A DNA stretch of 39,756 nt, from assembly GCF_029537485.1 (NCBI RefSeq), contig NZ_JARPUS010000025.1:1-39756 (forward strand), read 5' to 3'. This document shows positions 15,901-23,774 of the stretch, in pieces. Position 1 is the stretch's first letter. The number at the start of each line of letters is the position of its first letter. This DNA comes from Pseudomonas sp. GOM6 (GTDB lineage: Bacteria; Pseudomonadota; Gammaproteobacteria; Pseudomonadales; Pseudomonadaceae). Under the pieces are notes generated by a model. That model saw only the letters and a list, made by a program, of their open reading frames with translations, made no database searches and was not told the origin of the DNA. A program made the position numbers and the translations under genes.

Positions 15901-17786
15901 TATTCGGTAACGGCCTGCTGCTGTCGGACAAGCTGCGTCTGGTGGCGGCCTTCAACCACCTGCATATCTTCATCGACCCCTATCCGGACGCGGCCAAGAG
16001 CTTTGCCGAGCGCAAGCGCCTGTTCGATCTGCCGCGCTCCAGTTGGGCCGACTACGATGCCAAGCTGATCTCCGAGGGTGGCGGCATCTTCCTGCGCAGC
16101 GCCAAGAGCATCGCCATCAGCCCGCAGATGAAGGAGCGTTTCGACATCAGCGCCGACAAGCTGGCACCCACCGAGCTGCTCAACGCGCTGCTCAAGGCGC
16201 CGGTCGATCTGCTGTGGAATGGCGGCATCGGCACCTACGTGAAGTCGAGCAAGGAAAGCCATGCCGACGTCGGCGACAAGGCCAACGACGGCCTGCGCGT
16301 CAATGGCAACGAGCTGCGCGCGCGGGTGGTGGGCGAGGGCGGCAACCTCGGCATGACCCAGCTGGGCCGTGTCGAGTACGGCCTCAATGGCGGCGCCAGC
16401 AACACCGACTTCATCGACAACGCCGGTGGTGTGGACTGCTCCGACCACGAGGTCAACATCAAGATCCTGCTCGGCGAGATCGTCGCCGCCGGGGACATGA
16501 CCGGCAAGCAGCGCAACAAGCTGCTGGCCGACATGACCGACGACGTTGGCAACCTGGTGCTGGGCAACAACTACAAGCAGACCCAGGCGCTGTCGCTGGC
16601 CGAGCGCCGCGCCCGCGAGCGTGTCGCCGAGTACAAGCGCCTGATGGCCGCGCTGGAAGGCGCCGGCAAGCTGGACCGTGCGCTGGAATTCCTGCCCACC
16701 GACGACGAGCTCAACGAGCGTGCCGCCAACGGCCGTGGCCTGACCCGCCCGGAGCTGTCGGTGCTGATCTCCTACAGCAAGATCGACCTCAAGGAGGCGC
16801 TGCTCAAGTCCCGCGTGCCGGATGACGACTACCTGGCCCGCGAGATGCAGACCGCCTTCCCGGCACGCCTGGCGCAGAAGTTCGGCGAGACCATGGAGCG
16901 CCACCGCCTGAAGCGCGAGATCGTCAGCACGCAGATCGCCAACGACCTGGTCAACCACATGGGCATCACCTTCGTGCAGCGCCTGAAGGAGTCCACCGGC
17001 ATGAGCGCGGCCAATGTCGCCGGCGCCTATGTCATCGTGCGTGACGTGTTCCGCCTGCCGCACTGGTGGCAGCAGATCGAGGCGCTGGACTACCAGGTAC
17101 CGGCCGAGCTGCAGCTGCAGCTGATGGACGAGCTGATGCGCCTGGGCCGCCGCGCCACCCGCTGGTTCCTGCGCAGCCGCCGTGACGATCTCGATGCGGC
17201 CCGCGACGTCGGTCACTTCGCTCCGCGCGTGGCCGAGTTGGCCGGGCGTCTGGATGAGCTGCTCGAAGGCCCGGCCCGCGAGCAGTGGCTGGCGCGTTAC
17301 CAGAGCTATGTCGAGGCCGGTGCGCCGGAAGAGCTGGCCCGCGTGGTGGCCGGCACCAGTCACCTGTACACCCTGTTGCCGATCATCGAGGCCGCTGACG
17401 TTACCGGTAAGAGCGCCAGCGAAGTGGCTACCGCCTACTTCGCGGTGGGCGATGCGCTGGAGCTGAGCTGGTACCTGCAGCAGGTCACCAGCCTGCCGGT
17501 GGACAACAACTGGCAGGCCCTGGCCCGCGAGGCGTTCCGCGACGATCTGGACGGTCAACAGCGTGCCATCACCATTGCCGTGCTGCAGATGGCTGACGGC
17601 CCTCAGGACATCGAGCAGCGGGTGGCCGTGTGGCTGGAGCAGCACCGCACCCTGGTCAAGCGCTGGCTGGCGATGCTCGCCGAACTGCGCGGCGCCACCG
17701 GCACCGACTACGCCATGTACGCCGTGGCCAATCGCGAGCTGATGGACCTGGCGCAGAGCGACAAGCAGGCGCCGAGCGTCAGCTGA
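12924..17786 (+). CDS. gdhB: NAD-specific glutamate dehydrogenase, large (about 180 kDa) type
   Basis: A 1620-residue protein, the usual length for the L_180 class of NAD-glutamate dehydrogenases first described in Streptomyces and Pseudomonas. These enzymes degrade glutamate to 2-oxoglutarate and ammonia in the cytoplasm. The long N-terminal half carries ACT-like regulatory modules. The catalytic core is in the middle: 'VPMGAKGGFVPRKLP' near residue 849 (substrate lysine region), 'PVDLLWNGGIGTYVK' near 1098 and the dinucleotide-binding 'VGEGGNLGMTQLGR' near 1137. A helical C-terminal domain of about 400 residues follows. GGAG lies upstream of ATG 12924. The gene stands alone, diverging from DUF1353, with a strong hairpin 7 bases past its stop. 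Arginine activation is known for P. aeruginosa GdhB; nothing here tests it. Confidence 0.95.
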   Translation: MAFFTAASKADFQQQLQAVLAQHLGDKALPQVALFAEQFFGIVSLDELTQRRLSDLAGCTLSSWRLLERFDAAKPEVRVYNPDYEKHGWQSTHTAVEVLHLDQPFLVDSVRMELNRRGYSIHTLQNSVFSVKRNKSGERQELLPRGTTGKDIQQEALMYLEIDRCAGASELRALEKALYEVLEEVRLAVSDFAPMKAKAAQLLEWLGKAKLKVDGAELAEIKTFLAWLLDNHFTFLGYEEFTVVEEKDGGHLVYDESSLLGLSRRLRSGLKKEELHIEPEAVQYLREPQLLSFAKAATPSRVHRPAYPDFVSIRELDAKGKVIKECRFMGLYTSSVYAQSVSRIPYIRRKVDEIAERSGFDRQAHLGKELEQVLEVLPRDDLFQTPVDELFNTAISIVQIQERNKLRLFIRRDPYGRFAYCLAYVPRDVYSTETRVKIEQILMERLGASDCEFWTYFSESVLARVQFILKVDPKNRVQIDQARIEKEVVQACRSWKDDYASLVVESFGEAQGTQVLADFPQGFPAGYRERFAPHSAVVDMQHLFSLSDSRQLVMSFYQPLAQSESQLHCKLYHADTPLPLSDVLPILENLGLRVLGEFPYKLRREDGREFWIHDFAFTAAEGVNVDIQQLNDTLQDAFVQIVGGAAENDGFNRLVLTASMPWRDVALLRAYARYLKQIRLGFDLSYIAATLVNHADIAKELVRLFRTRFYLARKLSAEDLEDKQQKLEQAILAALDNVAVLNEDRILRRYLDLIKATLRTNFFQSAADGQPKHYFSFKISPRLIPEIPRPVPKYEIFVYCPRVEGVHLRFGDVARGGLRWSDREEDFRTEVLGLVKAQQVKNAVIVPMGAKGGFVPRKLPLGGSRDEIQAEGIACYRIFISGLLDITDNLKEGKVVPPENVVRHDPDDPYLVVAADKGTATFSDIANGIAQEYGFWLGDAFASGGSAGYDHKGMGITAKGGWVSVQRHFRERGIDVQKDETTVIGIGDMAGDVFGNGLLLSDKLRLVAAFNHLHIFIDPYPDAAKSFAERKRLFDLPRSSWADYDAKLISEGGGIFLRSAKSIAISPQMKERFDISADKLAPTELLNALLKAPVDLLWNGGIGTYVKSSKESHADVGDKANDGLRVNGNELRARVVGEGGNLGMTQLGRVEYGLNGGASNTDFIDNAGGVDCSDHEVNIKILLGEIVAAGDMTGKQRNKLLADMTDDVGNLVLGNNYKQTQALSLAERRARERVAEYKRLMAALEGAGKLDRALEFLPTDDELNERAANGRGLTRPELSVLISYSKIDLKEALLKSRVPDDDYLAREMQTAFPARLAQKFGETMERHRLKREIVSTQIANDLVNHMGITFVQRLKESTGMSAANVAGAYVIVRDVFRLPHWWQQIEALDYQVPAELQLQLMDELMRLGRRATRWFLRSRRDDLDAARDVGHFAPRVAELAGRLDELLEGPAREQWLARYQSYVEAGAPEELARVVAGTSHLYTLLPIIEAADVTGKSASEVATAYFAVGDALELSWYLQQVTSLPVDNNWQALAREAFRDDLDGQQRAITIAVLQMADGPQDIEQRVAVWLEQHRTLVKRWLAMLAELRGATGTDYAMYAVANRELMDLAQSDKQAPSVS

Positions 17787-17793
17787 TGCCTAG

Positions 17794-17819
17794 CCGATGG
17801 GGCGGTTTCGCCCCATCGG
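17794..17819 (+). terminator. Hairpin terminator of gdhB
   Basis: An 11-bp perfect stem, CCGATGGGGCG (17794-17804) with CGCCCCATCGG (17809-17819), has a GTTT loop and starts 8 bases after the gdhB stop. Only two T follow, so termination may be incomplete or Rho-assisted. Confidence 0.7.
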
Positions 17820-17872
17820 TTGGTGATGTCCGCATCATTTCTCATGCGCACCGTAGGTCGGCGCAGACTGGC

Positions 17873-17955
17873 TTTTGTGGGGGCGACTTCAGTCGCGATT
17901 AAATCAGCGCAAAAGCATCGCGGCTAAAGCGGAATGCCGCCCAGCCGCTCCCATA
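17873..17955. repeat. REP-like pair, one half interrupted
   Basis: TTGTGGGGGCGACTTCAGTCG (from 17875) is a typical Pseudomonas REP half of the form GTGGGxGCGACTTxxGTCGCGA. An inverted partner, ATCGCGGCTAAAG then CCGCTCCCA, lies at 17936-17953, but 16 or so bases (GGAATGCCGCCCAG region) interrupt the partner. The pair sits between convergent gdhB and the penicillin-binding protein gene, the usual location for such elements. Confidence 0.6.
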
Positions 17956-17963
17956 CAGGCAGG

Positions 17964-18000
17964 AGAACACAGCGAACCTCTGGTTCCCGTGCTGTGTTCT
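17964..18000. terminator. Bidirectional hairpin between convergent genes
   Basis: AGAACACAGC (17964-17973) pairs perfectly with GCTGTGTTCT (17991-18000), and an inner GAACC/GGTTC stem (974-978 with 982-986) extends it, leaving a 4-base bulge CCGT. It is followed on the + strand by a pyrimidine-rich TCTGTCTTTC. It lies 25 bases past the stop of the minus-strand penicillin-binding protein gene and probably ends both transcripts. Confidence 0.55.
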
Positions 18001-18025
18001 TCTGTCTTTCTACGTCCCGTCAAAC

Positions 18026-21000
18026 TCAGTACAAACGAGCCTGCATCGGGCTCGGCGGCTGGCTGCAGCCGGTGCGCGCGTTTGCCGCCAGGTAGGGGCT
18101 GAGCAATGGCGCCATGCCCTTGAGCACCTGCACCGGCAGGGCCGAGGTGAAGCGGAAGTTGTCCGCCGCCTGGCCGGGTACGAAGGCCGTGAGGGTACCG
18201 AAGTGACGTGGCCCCAGGTAGAAGACGAAAGTGGCCGTGCGGTTGACGGCCCTGGAGCTGAGCACCAGGCCGCCGCGGCCGACGTTTTCGATACGGTTGT
18301 CGCCGGTGCCGGTCTTGCCGCCGAGCAGCAGCGCGCTACCGTCGCTGGTCTGGAAGCTGCCCTGCAGGCGCCGCGCCGTGCCGGCCTCGACCACCTGGGA
18401 CAGCGCGCCGCGCAGGGCTGCTGCCACTTCCGAGGGCATCACCCGCTCACCGCGCAGGGCGTCCTGGCGCAGCAGGGTTTCGTAGGGCGTGTCTGCGGCG
18501 AAGTGCAGGCTGTCGATGCGCACGCTGGGCTGGCGAATACCGTCGTTGACGATGATGCCCATCAGCTCGGCCAGGGCCGCCGGACGGTCGCCGGAACTGC
18601 CGATGGCGGTGGCCAGCGACGGCACCAGATGGTCGAAGGGGTAGCCCAGGCGTTGCCAGCGTTCGTGGATGTCGAGGAAGGCTTCCACCTCCAGCAGGGT
18701 GCGGATGCGGCTGTCGCGGGCGCTGCGATGGCGGGTCTTGAACAGCCAGCCGTAGACCTCCTGGCGCTCCTCGGCGCTGGCCGCCACGGCGTCGCGGAAA
18801 CTGGCCTGCGGTTGCTCGATCATGAAGCCCAGCAACCACAGCTCCAGCGGGTGCACACGGGCGATGTAGCCCTGATCCGGCAGGCTCCAGGCGCCGGGGC
18901 CGTAGTCCAGGTAGAGGCGCTGGATCTTCGCGTCGCTGAGTTTTTCCTGGGGCGCGTGGGCCTTGATGAAGGCGGCGAAGGTCGGTTCGTCCACCTGTGG
19001 CATCAGGTAGCGGTGCACGGCGGCCAGGCGCACGGCGGTGGGGCGCAGGCCCTCCAGGAACACATCCAGGCGTTCCTGGGCACTCTTGCCCTCATATTTG
19101 CGCCAGAAGCGCCGCAGAAAGGTGGTGCCCTCACGGTCGGCGAAACGCCTGAGGTAGTCGGCGCGCTGCGGGTGCTTGTCATCCCTGAGCAACTCGGCAC
19201 TGTTGTCGCTGCCGTGGTAGGTGCTGTAGCGCACCAAATCGCGCAGCAGACGGATGAACGGCAGGTTGATCGATTCGCGCAGCGCATCGCGCAGGGTGGG
19301 GATGCGGCCGTTGTCCTCGCGCTTGAAGTTGCTGAAGGTGTGCGCGCCGCCGCCGGTGAAAAAGGTTTCGTAGGGGCTGGCCGAGTATTTGCGATCCAGC
19401 GCCGCGTCGAGCAGTGCGGCCAGGTTCTGCTCCGGCTTGGCGATCAGCTGGTCCACTACCCAGCGGGTCAGGTGATCCTGTGGGGCCACCTCGACCTGGC
19501 GCAGCTCCTGGACTGGCCGCCCAGCGTAGCGCTGGTGCAGTTCGGCGATCACCTGCAGGTAGGTGGTCAGCACCCGCAGCTTGGCGGTCGAGCCCAGTTC
19601 CAGCTTGCTGCCCTCGTTGATGTCGAAGGGCTGGTCGGTGCTGTCGGTCTGTACCCGCACCCGGGCGCCGTCCAGGCCGCGCTCGAACAGGGTGAAGCTG
19701 TAGCGCACGTCGGCGGTTTTTTCCGGCGATAGCAGGCGCTCGCCGTACAGGCCGATTTCGCCGGCGAACTCGGGGTCTGCCAGGCGCCGCAAGTAGGCGC
19801 TGATGCTTTGTTGCAGCTCGGCATTGAGGGTGCTGGTGGCGCTGAGGTCGAGGCGGTCTAGGTCGTACAGCGGCTGGTTGAGCAGGCTGGACAGGCGGCT
19901 GCGAGCTACGGTGATGCCCTTGTTGCTCTGCACCGGCTGGATGGCCGGATGCAGCGCCAGGTCGCGAAACGCCAGGCGCCTTGCCAGCGCTGCCTCGCGT
20001 AGCGGCTGCTCTACTATCCCAGCCTTGGCCAGGATGCGGATATGGCTGTCGATGAGCTGTTCCAACTCGTTGCGCCCCGCCGCCAGATAGTAGGAGGGGC
20101 GGCGTTGGGCGATCATCAGTGCCAGTACCTGGCGCAGGGCCAGGCCCTGCTCGGCGCGGCTGGCCGAGGTGCTGTGGCGTTGGTCGAGTAGACGGTTGAC
20201 CCGGTTGAAGTCGGCGCCGAACCACACCCGTAGGCCATCGGCCAGGCCGTGCACTTCGCCATGGCCGGGTGCCGCGGAGAGCGGCACGCTGTTGAGGTAG
20301 TCGCGCACCACGGCCTGGCGTGCTTCCAGGGTCTGCGGACCCTGTTGATAGGCGCGCATGCTGGCGGAGATCATCTGCCGCAGCTTGTCCATCGGCTCCA
20401 GGGTCAGGCCATCCGGCGAGTGACGGTATTTTTCCAGCTGGGTGGCCAGGGTGCTGCCGCCGGCCGATTGCTCCTGAACGGAGAACTGCTTGCCGATTTG
20501 CGACAACGCCGCCTTGGCGAAGCGTGGCCAGTCTACCGCCGGGTTGGCCAGCGGCTGGTCGCTATCCAGCAGGTGGCGGTTCTCGATGAACAGCAGGCTG
20601 TCGACCACCAGCGGCGGAATGGCCTCGAAGCTGGCATACAGCTGCTGCGGGTACTGGAACTGGTACAGCGGCTCGCCACGGCAGTCGCTGATGCTGAGCC
20701 CGGCCTGCACTTTCTCGGCATAGGGTGGGAAGAAGCCGCGTTGGCTGTAGTCGAGCAGGGCGGGGGAGAAGCGTGCCTGGCGGCTGACCAGGAAGTGGCG
20801 GGCCTGCAGGCGCTCGATAAGCGCGGGCAGTTCCACATAGCCGAGGCGTTTGTCGAAGGGGCCGCTGCGGGGAAACAGAATCGCGTCGCTGGGGCCGGGC
20901 TGCAGCTGGTAGTTGAGTGTGGCGGCATAGCGGCTGAATTCCCGGGCCTGCCAGCGGGAGCTGATGATTTCCTGGTAGCCGAGCAGGCCCAGGGCCAGCA

Positions 21001-21136
21001 GCGCGAGCAGCACAAACAGCCAGAGCAGCAGCTTCAGACGCGAGCGACGCGGCGGTTGTGGCTGGACCAACAGGCTCTCCGTGGCGCTTGCGAGTAGCGT
21101 CGTGTCGGGTGCCTCGGACTGCCACAGTGAACCCAT
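18026..21136 (-). CDS. Class A penicillin-binding protein (transglycosylase/transpeptidase) with degenerate GT51 motifs
   Basis: A 1036-residue inner-membrane protein. After a cytoplasmic N-terminus, one anchor helix lies at about residues 37-54 (LLLWLFVLLALLALGLLG). The GT51 region follows, with FIENRHLLD near 184, GGSTLATQLEK near 230 and a YLNSV motif. The C-terminal transpeptidase domain has all three motifs: S-T-A-K near 515, S-I-N near 622 and KTGTG near 940. Class A PBPs polymerise and cross-link peptidoglycan in the periplasm. Here the GT51 motifs are weak: ENR for EDR, no HxG after it, and Gln where the second catalytic Glu (RKxxE) is expected. It is larger than PBP1a/1b and is probably an accessory PBP. 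ATG 21136 has only a weak ribosome site. Confidence 0.85.
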   Translation of the reverse strand: MGSLWQSEAPDTTLLASATESLLVQPQPPRRSRLKLLLWLFVLLALLALGLLGYQEIISSRWQAREFSRYAATLNYQLQPGPSDAILFPRSGPFDKRLGYVELPALIERLQARHFLVSRQARFSPALLDYSQRGFFPPYAEKVQAGLSISDCRGEPLYQFQYPQQLYASFEAIPPLVVDSLLFIENRHLLDSDQPLANPAVDWPRFAKAALSQIGKQFSVQEQSAGGSTLATQLEKYRHSPDGLTLEPMDKLRQMISASMRAYQQGPQTLEARQAVVRDYLNSVPLSAAPGHGEVHGLADGLRVWFGADFNRVNRLLDQRHSTSASRAEQGLALRQVLALMIAQRRPSYYLAAGRNELEQLIDSHIRILAKAGIVEQPLREAALARRLAFRDLALHPAIQPVQSNKGITVARSRLSSLLNQPLYDLDRLDLSATSTLNAELQQSISAYLRRLADPEFAGEIGLYGERLLSPEKTADVRYSFTLFERGLDGARVRVQTDSTDQPFDINEGSKLELGSTAKLRVLTTYLQVIAELHQRYAGRPVQELRQVEVAPQDHLTRWVVDQLIAKPEQNLAALLDAALDRKYSASPYETFFTGGGAHTFSNFKREDNGRIPTLRDALRESINLPFIRLLRDLVRYSTYHGSDNSAELLRDDKHPQRADYLRRFADREGTTFLRRFWRKYEGKSAQERLDVFLEGLRPTAVRLAAVHRYLMPQVDEPTFAAFIKAHAPQEKLSDAKIQRLYLDYGPGAWSLPDQGYIARVHPLELWLLGFMIEQPQASFRDAVAASAEERQEVYGWLFKTRHRSARDSRIRTLLEVEAFLDIHERWQRLGYPFDHLVPSLATAIGSSGDRPAALAELMGIIVNDGIRQPSVRIDSLHFAADTPYETLLRQDALRGERVMPSEVAAALRGALSQVVEAGTARRLQGSFQTSDGSALLLGGKTGTGDNRIENVGRGGLVLSSRAVNRTATFVFYLGPRHFGTLTAFVPGQAADNFRFTSALPVQVLKGMAPLLSPYLAANARTGCSQPPSPMQARLY

Positions 21137-21287
21137 GATCGACTGCCTACCATTCGCGACGGGTCTTGCTCCAAGCTTAGACGGCGGCCTGCGCGGGTGA
21201 ACGAAATATTGCCCGAAGGGGTAGTTGGTTCAGGTGAGCGGCAGATCGTCGCCCAGGGGCAGCAGGGGCTGGTGCAGGTGCTTGACT

Positions 21288-21303
21288 GTTGCAGGTCTGC
21301 AAC
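21288..21303. promoter_or_regulatory. GTTGCAG-GT-CTGCAAC operator-like palindrome
   Basis: A perfect 7-bp dyad with 2-base spacer (21288-21303) lies immediately before the GGAG ribosome site (21309-21312) of the VOC gene. TTGACT (21282-21287), a good -35 match, touches its left edge. The position suits an operator for the VOC gene. The regulator is unknown. Confidence 0.45.
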
Positions 21304-21729
21304 GTCCCGGAGAGCGTCCATGGACCCGCGTCCACCCTGATTCCCTGCGTGCTGTACCGCGACGCCGCGATGGCCATCGCCTGGCTGTGTGAGGTGTTCG
21401 AACTGCACGAGCAGCTGCGCGTGCCGGGCCGTGACGGGCGCATTCAGCACGCCCAGCTGGTGCATGGTGGCGGCATGCTGATGCTGGGCTCGCTACACGA
21501 TGAGGGCTACGGCAAGCACCTGCGCGAGCCCGGCCCGGTGGGTGGCAATACCCAGGGCATCTATCTGCTGCTGGACGATGTCGACGCCGCCTACGGCCGG
21601 GTGCTGCGCGCCGGTGGGGAAATCCTTGTTCCGCTCAAGGACGAACCGTATGGCGGCCGCGGCTTCACTTGCCGCGACCCGCAAGGTCAGTTGTGGAGCG
21701 TGGGCAGCTACGACCCCTGGGTGGAATAG
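21289..21729 (+). CDS. VOC family protein, start region apparently frame-shifted
   Basis: The open frame gives a glyoxalase-like domain of about 135 residues: 'STLIPCVLYRDAAMAIAWLC', 'GGMLMLGSLHDEG', 'TQGIYLLLDDVDAAYGRVLR' and C-terminal 'FTCRDPQGQLWSVGSYDPW'. This is the PhnB/YdeM-like VOC branch. The only usable start in this frame is TTG 21289, which lies inside a palindrome and has no good ribosome site. ATG 21320 has GGAG at ideal spacing (7 bases), but its frame stops after six codons (TGA 21338). One extra base between them would give MDPRSTLIPCVLY, a natural start. So either a 1-base deletion (real or sequencing) has damaged the gene or TTG is used. It converges with the next gene, 3 bases away. 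Confidence 0.7.
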   Translation: MQVCNVPESVHGPASTLIPCVLYRDAAMAIAWLCEVFELHEQLRVPGRDGRIQHAQLVHGGGMLMLGSLHDEGYGKHLREPGPVGGNTQGIYLLLDDVDAAYGRVLRAGGEILVPLKDEPYGGRGFTCRDPQGQLWSVGSYDPWVE

Positions 21730-21732
21730 GGC

Positions 21733-23346
21733 TCAGACTGCTGCCGGCGCGAAGCTGTTTGCCTGGGCCATGGCCCACATGCGCGCATAGAACTCGCCGG
21801 AAATCTCCTCGCCGAGCAGCTCGCCGGGTTTGAGGAATACGTGCAGCTGCGAGTACAGCTTGATCTCGCTGGCCGACATGCGCCGCACCAGGTGCTTGGC
21901 CTCGATCTGCGAGGGGTGTCGCAGGCCCGCTGCGGCGATCATCTCGGCCAGGGCCTTCATGGTGTTGTGGTGGAAGTTGCGCACGCGCTGGGCCTTGTCT
22001 GGCACCACCAGGGCGCGTTGGCGCAGCTTGTCCTGGGTGGCCACGCCGGTGGGGCACTTGTTGGTGTGGCAGCTCTGGCTCTGAATGCAGCCGATGGCGA
22101 ACATGAAGCCGCGCGCCGAGTTGGCCCAGTCCGCGCCCAGGGCCATGACGCTGGCGATGTCGAAGGCGCTGACGATCTTGCCGCTGGCGCCAAGGCGGAC
22201 CTTGTCGCGCAGGTTGAGGCCGACCAGGGTGTTGTGCACGAACAGCAGGCCCTCGCGTAGCGGCACGCCGATATGGTCGGTGAACTCCAGTGGTGCGGCG
22301 CCGGTGCCGCCTTCCTTGCCGTCGATGACGATGAAGTCCGGCAGGATGCCGCTCTCGAGCATGGCCTTGGCGATGCCCATGAACTCCCAGGGATGGCCCA
22401 GGCACAGCTTGAAGCCCACCGGCTTGCCGCCGGACAGCTCGCGCAGCCTGGCAATGAACTGCAGCAGCTCCAGCGGGGTGGAGAAGGCGCTGTGCGAGGC
22501 TGGCGAGATGCAGTCCTGGCCCATGGGCACGCCGCGGGTCTGGGAGATTTCCTCGGTGATCTTGTGCTTGGGCAGGATGCCGCCGTGGCCGGGCTTGGCG
22601 CCCTGGCTGAGCTTGATCTCGATCATCTTCACCTGCGGGTTGGCGGCCTGCTCGGCAAAACGCTCGGGGTCGAAGCGGCCTTCGGCGGTGCGGCAGCCGA
22701 AATAGCCGCTGCCCAGTTCCCACACCAGGTCGCCACCGTACTCGCGGTGATAGGGGCTTATGCTGCCCTCGCCGGTGTCGTGATAGAAGCCGCCGAGCTT
22801 GGCGCCCTGGTTGAGGGCGCGTATGGCGTTGGCGCTGAGCGAGCCGAAGCTCATGGCCGAGATGTTGAACACCGAGGCCGAGTAGGGTTGGCTGCACTGC
22901 GGCCCGCCGATGGTGACGCGAAAGGTGCTGGGGTCGCAGTGGTCGGCCGGCAGCATCGAGTGGCCGATAAACTCGAAACCGCTCTGGTACACGTCGCTGA
23001 GGGTGCCGAAGGCCTTGTCGGCGCCTTCGTTCTTGGCCCGTGCGTAGACCAGGCCGCGTTGCGCGCGGGAGAAGGGCAGCGCCTCGCGATCACCCTCCAG
23101 CAGGTACTGGCGGATCTCCGGGCGGATGGCCTCCACCAGATAACGGATATTGCCCAGGATCGGGTAGTTGCGGCGTACCGCGTGGCGGGTCTGCAGCAGG
23201 TCGTTTACGCCGACCAGGCTGAGCATGCCGGCGACCAGGGTTAGCGCCCACAGCCATTCATGGGCGCCGAGAAACGGCAGGGTGACGAGGGTGAGGAGTA
23301 CACAGAAGGCGAAGAAGGCGTAGCGGTTCAACAGCGAAAGGCTCAT
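21733..23346 (-). CDS. FMN-binding glutamate synthase-like oxidoreductase
   Basis: A 537-residue protein with two N-terminal membrane helices (about residues 8-25 and 31-46), then a domain matching the FMN/Fe-S central domain of glutamate synthase. Clear elements are 'NISAMSFGSLSANAIRALNQ', 'EIKLSQGAKPGHGGILPKHK', 'VIDGKEGGTGAAPLEF' and the cysteine cluster C-x5-C-x4-C (CIQSQSCHTNKCPTG, about residue 417) that binds a 3Fe-4S centre. There is no glutaminase domain, so it is not a classical GltB. Such stand-alone proteins have no firmly assigned substrate. GAGGAG precedes ATG 23346. It is a single gene, with an unusual pairing of a membrane anchor and GltS core that is shared by family members. 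Confidence 0.87.
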   Translation of the reverse strand: MSLSLLNRYAFFAFCVLLTLVTLPFLGAHEWLWALTLVAGMLSLVGVNDLLQTRHAVRRNYPILGNIRYLVEAIRPEIRQYLLEGDREALPFSRAQRGLVYARAKNEGADKAFGTLSDVYQSGFEFIGHSMLPADHCDPSTFRVTIGGPQCSQPYSASVFNISAMSFGSLSANAIRALNQGAKLGGFYHDTGEGSISPYHREYGGDLVWELGSGYFGCRTAEGRFDPERFAEQAANPQVKMIEIKLSQGAKPGHGGILPKHKITEEISQTRGVPMGQDCISPASHSAFSTPLELLQFIARLRELSGGKPVGFKLCLGHPWEFMGIAKAMLESGILPDFIVIDGKEGGTGAAPLEFTDHIGVPLREGLLFVHNTLVGLNLRDKVRLGASGKIVSAFDIASVMALGADWANSARGFMFAIGCIQSQSCHTNKCPTGVATQDKLRQRALVVPDKAQRVRNFHHNTMKALAEMIAAAGLRHPSQIEAKHLVRRMSASEIKLYSQLHVFLKPGELLGEEISGEFYARMWAMAQANSFAPAAV

Positions 23347-23774
23347 GGAGTCTCCTCGGGCGGGGCGTCCGCGCCGGCTTCTCGTGCCTATAAAGGCCGG
23401 GCCAGAGCGTCGGGCGACTAACGGTTGGCTTCAGAGTAGCAGCCAGGGCACTTTTGATCGGTGCGCCTGATGCAAGAAGCAGCTGTTCGCTGTGTTCCTG
23501 GCCCGCCGACTTGGCACCGGGGCGCGCGTTCTCGCTTTCGCAGCCGTGATTGCCTGGAGGCCCCATGCAATCATGCCCTGCGCTACTGGGGCCTTTCCGC
23601 CAATACCGTGAACGATGCCGCTGCATGTTTTGAGGGCGTACAGCGCGCGTAGGTTCTGGCGGTGGATGGCGGTTGCGCGGATCAGTGAGGTTGTGTGGCG
23701 GAGAGGACTATGGAGCGAGGCCTGGCAAGACGGTTTGCCAAGCCTTCTGCGTTTTAGCCGTCCTCGGGTTTGCT
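23347..23774. other. 428-base non-coding gap between metR and the glutamate synthase-like gene
   Basis: No frame here has a convincing start, ribosome site or family resemblance. The left end must carry the promoter of the minus-strand oxidoreductase. Near the right end, an imperfect 8-bp stem (GGCAA / TTGCC core, about 23727-23749), 25-50 bases past the metR stop, could help end metR transcription but has no T-run. I see nothing else I can support. Confidence 0.5.

Noticed and set aside
12840..17645. 1601-codon minus-strand frame opposite gdhB
   Set aside because: Antisense shadow of gdhB with no motifs; the + strand frame carries the full dehydrogenase core.
23461..23652. 63-codon + strand frame in the metR gap
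   Set aside because: No ribosome site, no resemblance to a known family, and irregular composition (many Arg, Cys).
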